Origin: Atherix ibis
Taxonomy: Eukaryota > Arthropoda > Insecta > Diptera > Athericidae
Reading direction: 5' to 3'
Assembly: GCA_958298945.1 (NCBI GenBank)
Contig: CATQJD010000001.1
Location: 1,901,773-1,965,772 of the forward strand
Length of the DNA stretch: 64,000 nucleotides
The notes under the pieces were generated by a model. That model saw only the letters and a list, made by a program, of their open reading frames with translations. It searched no databases and was not told where the DNA came from. Made by a program: the position numbers and the translations under genes. Position 1 is the stretch's first letter; each line of letters begins with the position of its first letter. Positions 47,460 through 58,288 of this stretch are shown one piece after another.

Positions 47460-48095
47460 GTATAATTTAATTTAATCAGTGGATATTCGATTTACTATGA
47501 TTAATTAAGAAAGGAAATTATTCGTTGGGTAATTGAAAATTAAAAACGATTTATGGTTTGAATCGATCACTTTTCAAAATAAAATGCATTCCAATAATTC
47601 TCTCACATTATAATTTGTTGATTTTGTTTGCCTGTGTACGGCGGTGTCACCCAATCCAAATGAAACGAAGCGCCAATTGGATGAACGAAAATACGTTCGC
47701 GCCAACGTTCTAAATACTTTAACAATTTATTATATTATAATTCGATTTGATCACTTTTTTTAAGATGAAATGCTATTTCACTCACTATAAATCGGAATGG
47801 AAGTGAATGAAATATGTTACACCTTTTTGTTATTTGCATTCAACTAAATTGAAATGTCAATTGAATCATGCACAAACACAGGCACACAATACGTCAAGCA
47901 TCTTTGTGGCATTTTCATCATATTTGATACTGTCAATATGACGCGCGCGCCACCTATGGACGAAAAATCGTACTATTATATCTATGCACAGCTTTTGCCA
48001 CACATTATTCTTGAGCAAAATTTCAGTTCGATCCGCCGAGTAGTTTTGGAGTTTTAGGCACGCATACAAACAGGAATTCATTTTTATATATATAG
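47460..48095 (-). other. Helitron 5' untranslated region
   Basis: About 640 bases between the 5' TC terminus and the RepHel ATG. It includes short open frames without family resemblance and AT-rich sequence where a promoter would lie; no specific site recognised. Confidence 0.55.
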
Positions 48096-48096
48096 A

Positions 48097-48234
48097 TATA
48101 TTTTATGGTGTTTATACTATAATAAATTATTTAATTATAAATAAATAATGGTTATATTAATCTTATAATTTTAATTATTAATTTTACTTTTTTTAATATT
48201 TTATTTTATTTTTAATTTTTTAAATTATTCTTTT
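48097..48234. other. Control region, NUMT unit B, right part
   Basis: Continues from the Helitron insertion point (TATATTTTATGGTG) to the 12S start, matching 20582-20719 of unit A. Confidence 0.8.
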
Positions 48235-48363
48235 AAAGTTTTATTTTTGTTTAAAAATTTATTATAAATTTATTTTATATATAAATTTTTGTGTGTATTA
48301 TTAAAAAATATATATATTTTTAAATTTTTGATAAAATTTTAGTAATTTATATTATTAATTTAA
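48235..48363 (+). rRNA. rrnS: 12S rRNA, first ~129 bases (NUMT right end)
   Basis: Starts AAAGTTTTATTTTTG like 20720 and stays mitochondrial to TATTATTAATTTAA, where unrelated nuclear sequence (TAACTCCCGACTGTAC) begins. It defines the right NUMT breakpoint. Confidence 0.82.
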
Positions 48364-49023
48364 TAACTCCCGACTGTACTTGGAAGAATTCATAAAATCA
48401 TTTGCGATCCGTAAGCGACCCTTGCTATAGACCAAGACTAGATGAGACAGTGTGGATGAACGAAGAACCTACTATGAGTTGGAGACGTTAACCACACGAC
48501 ATACCTAATATGATAGCTTTGCAATCCACTCTGTTATACCGGAACTGTGACCAACTAGGGTACACACTTTTTGATTGCGACCAACCGTGACAACATTCAT
48601 TTTATTGGAAGCGGGTGTAAGGACACTCCGATGTAACTTTTTTTGTAATTCACTTTGTTATGCTAGAATAAGGCACACATTTAATGACTGCGATCAACCG
48701 ACACAATATATTTTATTTTTTAATGCGGCGAACCGACAGAAAGTCGAGGGAAGCAACATCAGCATACGACCAAAGTTAACGCGTACACAAATAGTAAACA
48801 GACAGAACTCGACAGATCAGACGGGATACAACTACAGCCAGAATGGACCGAACAGACAGAACGAACTGAACGGCCGACAGAATACAAATCAATGATCGTT
48901 TCCCAGTCAACCACCAACTCAACGCCATAGTCATATCACCAAGCAACCAAGCTAAGCATTAGTTATCAGCTCCAACTCCCTGTACCTTCTCTCTTCAGCA
49001 ATATAACATTCGTCTTAAAGAAT
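48364..49023. other. Nuclear sequence right of the NUMT; possible 5' region of the gypsy remnant
   Basis: No recognisable protein. A stretch rich in GACAGA/GAACTGAAC words (48730-48890) and a more balanced base composition precede the decayed gypsy gene. It might be its LTR or leader, but no second LTR was found. Confidence 0.4.
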
Positions 49024-50640
49024 ATAAAGAGGCCAGACGACGTATTTTGACTTCACTACTTGAGCCCAGAAGTGACAGTTCAAATATAATTCTCTTTCGA
49101 ACTAAAGGACGTAAGAGGGCAGCAATCCAACATATTTTAACACCTAACCAGGAATTGAGATTAAAATCAAGCAAATTTGCGCCATTATCGTCAAACATTC
49201 TGGGATTAATAGACAACAGAATCGCTGTTGGTATAGCTAAGCCGATAAAACAATTGTTTTATCCAGTGTCGCCTGCAGCGAGTTATAGAGAAAAGTGAAA
49301 GGTCTTATAATTCTCCTTTAGTACTAGTCAGAAAGCCAAAAAAGTTTATCTTTGTTTATCTTTGTTCTACCTCCAGCCAAATTTATTACTAGTTTAGACC
49401 TCAAAGATACCTTTTGGCAAATACCACTAGAACAGGAATATCGAGAGGACAGCTTTTTCTACACCCGGCCATCCATTTTTTCAATACCGAGTTGTCTCAT
49501 TACTCTGTAATGCTCCACAGTCATTGTTACATCTGATGGACCCTATGATCTGAGAGATTGCGTTCTGGTCTACCTGGATGATTTTTTTTCTCCATTTATT
49601 CTCAGTCTTCTGTGTTGCGTCGGCGAATACTTTAGAAGACCGAGTTTAACTATTAACATAGAAAAGAATAAGTTTTGGAATCGAGAAACCAAATATTTAG
49701 GTTTCACCATTGGGGTGGTGAAACCTAAATATTTGGTTTCTCGATTCCAAAACTTATACTCTATAGTACAGGAAATATATGGGAATGGCCCGATTCATTA
49801 CGAATTACGATAAATAATATCCTCAACAAAATTCTAAATTTGTGTCGACTCAGGAGGCCGCGACTGTGTTTTAAAATTTAAATACTAAGTTGACCTCCTC
49901 TCCAGTATTGATAACACCCGACTTTCTTAAATTATTTATAATATATTATGATACAGGTCAGTATAGGATTGGGGATGTGCTTCTTCAGAAAAATGACTAG
50001 GAGAGTGAACGTGCAATTGGATATATATCACAGACAAATTATTCTGTAGCTGAGCAAGAATGTATAGTTACAACTATAGGTATCGAAAAATTTCGAGCTT
50101 ACGTTTAGCTTTTTCAATTAAAGTTGTGACCGACCATGCTAGTTTGAAGTGGCTCATGAGCCAGAAGAACCAGAAGAAGATTGGCGACGTAGAGTTTGAA
50201 GCTGCAACATTCCGATTTCCACATAGAGCACCGCAAAGGAAACCCAATGTGGTACCTGGTGCACTCTCTAGAGTCTGTTTGAAGGAAATTATTAATACTG
50301 ACGAACCAGAATTGGAAATTGATCTGGAGTATCCATGCTTTTCCGATCCTGATTACCAAATCCTTAAGGAGAAAATATAGATAAGAAAAAACCTATATCC
50401 GGAGTTGAAGGAAAGTGCTGGATACATGTCTATATAATTCAATGAAGCGGTGATCCTTCATAGAAGCAGGATGCTTGGAAATCATGGATACCAAAGGCTC
50501 TCAGAACAAACGTTATATCAAAATTACAAGATCAAGTAGTAGCGGTCCACGGAGGTATTTAGTTCGACGATATTGGCCTCTGATGGCAGCAGGCGTACGA
50601 AATTATGTTTTAAATGCGGACGTGAAGTCCTAGAAGGTTA
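49024..50640 (+). mobile_element. Decayed Ty3/gypsy retrotransposon, copy 1 (pol)
   Basis: With many stops and frameshifts, the + strand encodes reverse transcriptase (LPPAKFITSLDLKDTFWQIP, then YDLRDCVLVYLDDFF, then INIEKNKFWNRETKYLGFTIG), RNase H (SVAEQECIVTTIGIEKFRAYV, VVTDHASLKWLMSQKN, HIEHRKGNP) and a piece of integrase zinc region (RRYWPLMAAGVRNYV) to about 50640. The same family recurs at 52551-53860. A perfect 42-bp snap-back palindrome interrupts it at 49668-49757. Confidence 0.78.
49668..49757. repeat. Perfect 42-bp-arm palindrome
   Basis: Arms 49668-49709 and 49716-49757 are exact reverse complements around a 6-base loop (TTGGGG). The left arm is the expected reverse transcriptase coding sequence (KFWNRETKYLGFT); the right arm is an inverted copy of it. 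Confidence 0.92.
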
Positions 50641-51406
50641 CATCTGATGATTAACCCAATTCTACAGAATGCGGGGGAGTAACAGGGCATGGTTGTGTAT
50701 TAGCATTGGGGGATTGTTGGGTGGGGGCTGGTCTTTTATCGGTTACTTTCGTTTTCGCACCCATACATAACAAAATACTCATTCATTCTGAGGTTATTTG
50801 TCCTGGAGACACCAAGGGGAAAAGGAGATTAGGCTTCGGAAGTGGAAGGTCAAGATAAAATGCGGATAACAAAATTTGTGGAAAAAAATAGGAGTGATAG
50901 AGATCGAGAAGAGAGAGAACCATTTTGACTATTTACACCTTCCTGTCCACCTCCAAAACCGCCCTTAGCAGTTTATTGGATTGTTATGATGTTGGACGTA
51001 CCCTTATAATGTACGACGATCTACCTTTTTGTAGTCTCAGCTCATGAGGACGTTAATATGGGAAGGACGGTCAGCAATCAGAATAGGATTATGAATACAA
51101 CAAAACTAGTTAATTCAATTTTTAACTTTTGTGATAAATATAAAAAAATATTTCATCCTTTTTTTTAAAACGTTACAAAAACTATCAATAATGTATATAA
51201 TTAATTAAGAATTAATCTTAAAAACTAACAAAAATGTACATAAATTCCGTTTTTGTTTTTGTAAATAAAAAAAAAATTCTCTATAAAAAAAATTTATAAT
51301 AAAAATAGAAAGACTTAACGTTTACGTTAGCTTTGCTGAAAGCGACAAGAAATTTACTTCTTAAATGTTTTCTGTAGGCATATATATATATGTAGATAAC
51401 ATATAT
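50641..51406. other. Spacer without recognised gene
   Basis: 50641-51080 has balanced composition and no recognisable coding similarity; 51100-51400 is AT-rich. It may be unrecognised gypsy 3' sequence. Confidence 0.4.
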
Positions 51407-52059
51407 ACGAGGTCTCTGTTTCGGGAGTAAGAAAAGGTCACAGGGGGCCAGATCTGGGGAAAACGGTGCCTGGAGCAATTTTAGTGTATTGTTTTTATCC
51501 AAAAATTCGAGCAGAAGCAACGATGCGCGAGCAGGGGCGTTATCATGGTGCAAAAGCCTATTTTTGTTCTTTCACAAATCTGGGCGTTTCTGGCGGATTG
51601 CTTCGCGCAACTTGTGCATAACTTGGAGGTAATATTCCTTATTGACCGTTCTACCCTGTGGCAAGAACTCATGATGCACCACGACATGCAATCGAAGAAA
51701 ACTGTAAGCAAAACCTTAACATTCGACCGAACTTGACGTGCTTATTCAGTCTTGGCTCGTGCGGCAGCTTCCATTGGGATGATTGAACTTTGGTTTCCAC
51801 ATCATAACCATAAACCCATGATTCGCCACCAGTTATGACCCTCTGGAGCAAATTTGGGTCGTCGCGGACAGAGTCCAACAGCTCCTTAGCAATGTTAATG
51901 CGAAGCTGTTTTTGGTTGAAAATGGCCAAAAATCAAAGACGAGCCCAAACACGTGCAAGCAAAGCAGCTGTCAATATAACGCCACAAAAAAATCGCAAAT
52001 CGAATATACGTAACCCTCGAAAATTCAAAATTCGCGATACTTTTTCAACAGACCTCGTA
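51407..52059 (-). mobile_element. Internally deleted mariner (DD34D type), copy 1
   Basis: Ends carry ACGAGGTCT at 51407 and its inverse AGACCTCGT at about 52059, with flanking TA. On the minus strand it encodes FNQKQLRINIAKELLDSVRD, VITGGESWVYGYDVETK, then MHHDNAPARASLLL and FSPDLAPCDLFLLPK before jumping straight to the terminal repeat; the C-terminal part of the transposase and part of the leader are deleted. The first catalytic motif reads TGGESW, so its aspartate is replaced by Gly. Non-autonomous. It belongs to a different subfamily from the ND4 mariner. Confidence 0.82.
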
Positions 52060-52560
52060 TGTATGTCCAAATCAAACATTTTTTAAAAATGATTAGTGAT
52101 TAATTTAAGTATATGACATAAAATTGAAAGTGTAATTTACTATAGTGTTAGTTTATACTATACCAACAAAAAAAGGAATTAAATCATTTAATTGATATAT
52201 TGAATCCAATAAGACTACTTTATTTACATTCTCTTTTTTCATTAAAATTTAAATCGTATACATAAAAAAATAATTTTTTTTCGTTATAAATCTTTTTTTT
52301 TGTTGTTTAAAATTGATATTGACTTAAAATAGCATTGACTATAAAATTCTATAAAAATTTATACCGTATAAAATGCTATTTATAATTTTTCTGTTTAAAA
52401 CTGCTTTTAACATAAACTAACAGTGTTTTTAAGATTCAATAATATTTAAATCGTAAACAATGGCATTTATAATATTCTATTTAAAATTAATTTTGAATTA
52501 AAATAACATCGTCTTTACAATTCACTAACAATTACAACCACTGTATACGGTGAAGAGGCC
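51766..52560. repeat. Direct repeat, copy 1 (with 54073-54930)
   Basis: This stretch (mariner 5' half plus about 500 bases of AT-rich flank) reappears at 54073-54930 with few differences, the order and orientation being the same. It is either a segmental duplication or a shared larger element that contains the mariner. Confidence 0.8.
52306..52560. repeat. About three degenerate ~86-bp tandem repeats
   Basis: Units start at TTTAAAATTGATATT (about 52306), TTTAAAACTGCTTTT (52394) and TTTAAAATTAATTTT (52480), each with a half resembling CATTTATAATTTTTC. The same array lies in the second direct-repeat copy at about 54674-54930. Confidence 0.65.
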
Positions 52561-53860
52561 AGAGGACGTATTTTTGGTTCATTACTTGAATTCAAGAACA
52601 ACAATTCAAATTTAATTTCGTTAAATAAACCTCGCATACCCAGTCGCGCAGCTAGGAGAATGCGATTTTTCTGTAAATCCATAAAACTAGCACAGACAAA
52701 AGTTAGCTACTGTCACCAGAGTGTCGCCTTCAGAAAGGAGACACCATTTGTTGGGTTATGACCTCACCGATTTATTAGATAGCGAAGGCAGCATTATTAT
52801 TCTAGATGAGGGAGCTAAAACTATTTTAGGTAATAGTTCAAAATTATATCAGGCTCGAAACTTATAGAGGGACCCCTGATTTTTATGTAGTTCCGAGCTA
52901 AACACAGGAGCTATATCTGGAAACAGATTTTTGAGAATCATTTGAATTAGTACCATATATTATGGGACACGTCGTCTCTTCCGAACTGCAAGATGATAAG
53001 AGGGAAAATATTGCCATCTTATAATATTCTAGGATTATGCAAGACTGGCCTAATAAAGTAAAGGATCGATATTGTTATACCAACATCAATTAAATAACGA
53101 TTTGATATAGTGTCGCCTGCAGTCCAAAAATTAATAGATAACGAAATAAAGATGATGCTAATTTTGGGAGTTATAGAGGAAAGCAAGAGTTCTTAAGGGA
53201 AAGTTTGTACTTATTTAGATACTATGGAAGTAAATGCTGTGACTAAAAAGGACGCATACTCATTATTACAAATAGATGAATTAATAAGGCGTCTACCTCC
53301 AGCCAAACTTATTACTAGCTAAGACCTCAAAGATGCCTTTTTGGCAAATAACACCAGAATAGGGACCTCTTCTACTATGCTCGGACATCAATAGTCCAAA
53401 CGGCATGACTCGGTACTTTATCAATACCGAGTCATGCTATTTGGACTATATAATGCTATGCAGCCACTGTGCCGTCTGATGAATAAAGCGATGTTGTATG
53501 ATCTGAGAGACTACATCCTGGACTATCTGGACAATTTGTTGATTCTATCCGAGAACTTTGACTGACAAAGCTATGTAAGGTGTGTAGATTTGAAGGAGGA
53601 TAACACCTTAATTACTGGGCAAATTAACGATAATCCATTCCCAGATTAGCAGCTAAATTTTGCAAGCCACCGCACAATCGGAAAATACATATAACTTAAT
53701 CGGAAAGGCCGTTCGCTTTCAGGTTTAACAGGAAGTATATTGCCGCAACTTCCAATAAAGTAGTTTCACTACATAAAATAGTGAGAAACTCGCCCGTAAA
53801 TTCCTAAAGTGCTGAATTATAACCAGGAAGGAAACAGCAGTGTACGAACTGGAAGATATG
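52551..53860 (+). mobile_element. Decayed Ty3/gypsy retrotransposon, copy 2
   Basis: Same family as 49024-50640: GAAGAGGCCAGAGGACGT matches 49026; the GTGTCGCCTGCAG block at about 53111 matches 49266; then LPPAKLITS and YRVMLFGLYNAMQPLCRLM, DLRDYILDYLDNLLILSENF (about 53505-53560) mark reverse transcriptase. Numerous stops. It includes an aspartic-protease-like stretch upstream (LLDSEGSIIILDEGA...) that I cannot assign firmly. A 25-bp snap-back palindrome lies at 53391-53449. Confidence 0.75.
53391..53449. repeat. 25-bp snap-back palindrome (23 of 25 paired)
   Basis: Arms 53391-53415 and 53425-53449, loop 9 bases. The right arm is the expected coding sequence (YRVM-FGLY) and the left is the inverted copy. 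Confidence 0.85.
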
Positions 53861-54072
53861 AAAAGGAAGGCACTAGGACTGTACCACGCTAAGGACATTC
53901 ATCAATAATAAAAAGGAAAAGAAGAAATTATATACATTTGAAATATTGTGTGAGGGATATCTAATGACTACATAAATGGTGTCGGCTAGGTTGGTGGGCA
54001 ATTCCATCGTCCATTCGATGAACAAGGAGTTGGATTGTAAGGCCACCGTTTTGAAGATCCTTCCAAGTTTTT

Positions 54073-54424
54073 TCCATTGGGATGATTGAGCTTTGGTTTC
54101 CACGTGATAACCATAAACCCATGATTCGTCACCAGTTATGACCCTCTGGAGCAAATTTGGGTCGTCGCGGACAGAGTCCAACAGCTCCTTAGCAATGTTA
54201 ATGCGAAGATGTTTTTTGACGAAAATGGCCAAAAATCGAAGACGAGCCCAAACACGTTCAAGCAAAGCAGCTGTCAAATTTTAACTGAACATTCAAAATG
54301 GCCAAACTTTTCGGCATAAGTGAGAAACATGAGTACCAATATAACGCCACAAAAAAATCGAAAAATCTAATAAACGTAACCCTCGAAAATTCATAATTCG
54401 CGATACTTTTTGAACAGACCTCAA
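54073..54424 (-). mobile_element. Truncated mariner (DD34D type), copy 2
   Basis: Minus strand: the terminal repeat with AAAAAGTATCGCGAATT at about 54395-54424, a leader, then TAALLERVWARLRFLAIFVK, KHLRINIAKELLDSVRDD and VITGDESWVYGYHVETKAQS. Similarity ends at SQWK (about 54073), replaced by unrelated sequence. It retains the first catalytic Asp (TGDESW) that copy 1 has lost, and leader sequence that copy 1 deleted. Confidence 0.8.
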
Positions 54425-54930
54425 TACGTGTATGTCCAAATCAAACATTTTTTTAAAATGATTAGTGATTAATTTAAGTATGTGAAATAAAAATTTAAAG
54501 TGTAATTTACTATAGTATTAGTTTATGCTATACCAACACAAAAAGGAATTAAATTATTTAATTGATATATTGAATCCAATAAGACTGCTTTATTTACATT
54601 CTCTTTTTTTCATTAAAATTTAAATCGTATACATAAAAAAATAATTTTTTTTCGTTATAAATCTTTTTTTTTGTTTAAAATTGATATTGACTTAAAATAG
54701 CATTGACTATAAAATTCTGTAAAAATTTATACAGTATAAAATACTATTTATAATTTTTCTATTTAAAACTGCTTTTGACATAAACTAACATTGTCTTTAA
54801 AATTCAATAACAATTAAATCTTAAAGAATGGCATTTATATTTTTCTATTAAAAATTAACGTTGCATTAAAATAAATAACATCGTCTATACAATTCACTAA
54901 CAATTACAACCGTATACAATGCCATTTATA
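54073..54930. repeat. Direct repeat, copy 2 (with 51766-52560)
   Basis: See the first copy. After the mariner end both continue TATGTCCAAATCAAACATTT and remain alignable for about 500 bases, including the ~86-bp tandem units. Confidence 0.8.
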
Positions 54931-57840
54931 ATTTATCCATTTAACTTGGTTTTCTTTAATATGTAATAAATTTACTCTTGAGGGAAGAAAGAAATCTCTA
55001 TAATCTATTTTGTAGTTCTAGAAAATTATAAATGTCAAGAACGTTCTTTTGAAACGTAATTAATCACTAATATAATTCAGTGATGTATAGGGAAACAAAA
55101 GAAAACTACTTATAAAAAATGTTCAGTTTTCTTTTTCCTTTGGTCTCCTCCTTGCCTGCTCTCCCCGTTCGACCTTAATCATCTACCTCTTCACAAGATT
55201 TTTCTTTCTTAGTTTCATTTCTTTTTTCACATAATTGCTTTTTTTTATTTTTGCTTTATTTCATATATATGTTAAATTTCCTGTTATGTTACTAAGCAAT
55301 TTTTTTTCAATCACTCCGCACCATTATTTAATTAAATTCTCATACATTTGTTTTATTTTTTTTCTTAATATTATTTTCCTTGTTCGATTCTTAAAAATCG
55401 TTTTCATAGAGTATATTTTAAGATTGATTATATTCAATTACTCAATAATTAATCTAGGTCGTTCACTCGACTCTCGCCCGGCGAATGAGTGAACTCGATG
55501 AACTTGGTACAATGTAAGCCCAACACAGCTGACACACCAGTGCTTCTCATTTTAAATATAAATAATTAACATGATATATATTAATTATATATTAAATTTC
55601 ATGTGAATTATATATATTTAAAAAAACTATCGGAAAAGAACATGTTTATTTTATGAGCACATAAAATTAATAAAAAATAATATTCTTAATTGCCATTATA
55701 ATTTTGATTAAACGAAATGGAGGCGAGTAAAAAAACTTATTCTGTGCATATGGACTCGGGCATATGTAATTATTGCAACAACAAAAAAATTTAAATATTT
55801 TAACTTGCATTTGTGTGCATCATATATCCGAGTATATGGGAGTTATCTATTCAAATTTTTATGGGAATCATCGTCCATCATTCGACTCCAAGTCATTATC
55901 GCATTAATTTTTTTAACACTGATGGTAAAAGTAAATATTGACTTTTGTGCTCAAAATATATTGTCATTATTCTACATGGTCTAAAGAAAAAAAACTTTGT
56001 GTAAAATGAATAACAGTACAATTTACTAAAATAGAATAATCAGCAACAACAGCAGCAATAACAGAAGAAATCCAAAAGCAGATAAGTATAGCAGAAGTAT
56101 TTAAAAATAGGAAAATCTAAGGCAGCCAAAGTTATCGCTAAGGTTATATAATTTGTGTTTCGTTATGATAATTATTTATATATATTTTATATGCACATAT
56201 GTTATATTCATTTATAAAAGAAATTGTAAAACTTTTGTGAACTTAACTATATTATTATTCCATATTGTAGTTATTTTAAGTTATATTTGCTTTTGTAAAT
56301 GCTAACAGAATATCGCTTAAAAATATGCGAATATGATGATGCGAATTATTAGTTTCGGTACCTTAATATTTATTTTAAGTACTTAATTATTAAACTGGGT
56401 TCAACCACTTATATACAGTTTTTTTTTTGAAAAATGGAAAAGAAGAATTATAGACAAAAAAAAAGTGAATCCAATGATCTATTTTCTTTTCATCCTTTCT
56501 TATTCCTCGCTTGCTTATCACGTACATTCTTATTCTTTCTCTCTTCAGTAATAAATTCTTATTCTTTTCTCTCTTCAGTAATTTATAACTAAAACAATAG
56601 AAAATAAATTGCCTGAAGTTGTAAAATTTAACTGATTTATTTATAATGCTACTAAAAATTATCGGATTTTTTTGTAATTTTATGTTGAGCCATATGAAAA
56701 AAATTGTTTAAACAAGGAAAATTTTAGTGATTTAACTTAACTTGAATATAGAAAATAAGCATGAAACTGATTTGAAGTAAAATTTAATACTAAACTGATT
56801 TAAAATTAGAAACAAGCACACTAGATTAGAAACAGAAAGTGATATAAATTGATTTTAATTTTTTTGTATTATGTAAAAATAAAATAATTTAAGTTTCATA
56901 ATGAATTTAAACGAAACTAATATTTTTATTCAAGGTTTCTCCTCCGCACAGCTATTCGGTCATATGTTCGAGCCTCGATGTTAGGATGAGAAACATCATC
57001 ATCGTACATACAAAAAAAAAACTCCAAATTTTTTTGGCCGCGGAGTCTAATAGGGTAGATTTTATGACAGGCCAAGGAGAGAAAGCAAGTCTCTGCCATC
57101 AACGTCGATGGTCGGCTTCACCCTTTTTTACTTTTATTTGGTTTTTGGGATGTTCTTTTTTATTTTTATTATTAAATAATGTTTTTGCATCTCATAATTT
57201 TTTATATCTTTATAATTTTCTATATCTTCATAATTGTTTTGGTATATTTTCTTTTCGAACCATTTAAACCTTCCCAATTTTTATACCTTTCCTCTCAATT
57301 CCTATTCCTTCTCCTTATTACCTGGATAGTTTTTTTGTTTGAATATTTTTTGCATTTTTATTATTAGTCAACCGAGTTGTAATTTTGCTACAAGCCAATC
57401 TTCTAAATTCTCGACGTTGATTCACCATAGAATCTAAATTGAAAGAACAATCACAAATAAAAAAAGTGTTTGAGGGCCGAGTTTTACAAATCTTATATAG
57501 TGTAATAACGAATGAATTCTAAAAAAAAACATAGTCGATTCGTGTAGTAAGTTAGAAGCCAAATACTTGCATTCTCAAGATTCGCTGTAGGTAAAACTTA
57601 GTCAGGCATATTCCAGCTGTACATTGGGCATCATTCTGCTGCACAGCACAAAATGATGGCAAACGAAGAGTGAAAGTACTATAATATTATTGTAAGGCCA
57701 CAAGTCAGACTTTTAATTGGACAACATCCGGTCATGATATCGGATGGGAATATTTTTATTCCCTGTGTGTTAGATTGTGATGAGGAAGGCATATAATTAT
57801 TCGCTGGGTGTTAGATTGTGATGAGGAAGGAGTGTGACCA
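54931..57840. other. AT-rich intergenic DNA, no gene recognised
   Basis: Only short open frames without family resemblance. Notable small structures: GTTCACTC...GAGTGAAC at 55461-55494, and a direct repeat of about 28 bases, ATTCTTATTCTTT(T)CTCTCTTCAG, at 56526-56580. The stretch 56940-57120 has balanced composition and may be an old repeat. Confidence 0.5.
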
Positions 57841-57845
57841 GTTAC

Positions 57846-58288
57846 GGAATATTCAGTGGAGTGCGACCAGTTCAAGAGGAATATTCAGTGGTATTTTTCA
57901 AGAGGAATATTCAGTGGTACTTTTAGAGACGAATATTCTGTGGTATTTTTCAAGAGGAATATTTAGTGGTATTTTTCAAGAGGAATACCATATTCAGTGG
58001 TATTTTTCAAGAGGAATATTCAGTGGTATTTTTTAAGAGGAATATTCAGTGGTATTTTTAAAGACGAATATTCAGTGGTATTTTTCAAGAGGAATATTCT
58101 GTGATATTTTTTAGAGGAATATTCAATGGTATTTTTCAAGAGGAATATTTAGTGGTATTTTTCAAGAGGGATATTCAGTGGTATTTTTAAAGAGGAATAT
58201 TCAGTAGTATTTTTCAAGAGGAATATTCAGTGGTATTTTTCAAGAGGAATATTCAGTGGTATTTTTTAAGTGGAATATTCAGTGGTAA
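57846..58288. repeat. 26-bp minisatellite, about 17 units
   Basis: Imperfect tandem copies of AAGAGGAATATTCAGTGGTA plus TTTTTC. I counted 17 ATATTC/ATATTT-AGTGG cores; units vary by single changes (GACGAATATT, CTGTGG, TTTAGTGG) and one carries a 4-base insertion. No unique spacers, so not a CRISPR array. Confidence 0.92.

Larger units (their letters stand above)
42818..48096 (-). mobile_element. Helitron inserted in the NUMT control region
   Basis: On the minus strand the element begins TCTATATATATAAAAATGAA at 48096 (the 5' TC end seen in many fly Helitrons) and ends ...GGGTAATTGCTAG at 42818, the CTAG 3' end. A GC-rich stretch with a short hairpin (GTGC...GCAC, about 42831-42846) lies just inside. 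Insertion is between A (42817) and T (48097) without duplication; unit A shows the empty site. It encodes a rolling-circle Rep-helicase on the minus strand, now frameshifted. 5279 bp, near complete. Confidence 0.93.

Noticed and set aside
48575..48895. 106-residue + strand frame near the NUMT right junction
   Set aside because: No recognisable domain; it probably reflects repetitive GACAGA-type sequence of a decayed element leader.
55235..55492. 85-residue hydrophobic frame in AT-rich DNA
   Set aside because: F/I/L-rich composition is expected from T-rich sequence; no family resemblance and no upstream gene signals.
57818..58036. 72-residue frame with repeated SGIFQEEY words
   Set aside because: It is the minisatellite read in one frame; unit length 26 is not a multiple of three, so a repeat protein is not maintained.
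57846..58288. CRISPR-like array
   Set aside because: Repeats are contiguous and there are no unique spacers; the genome is eukaryotic.
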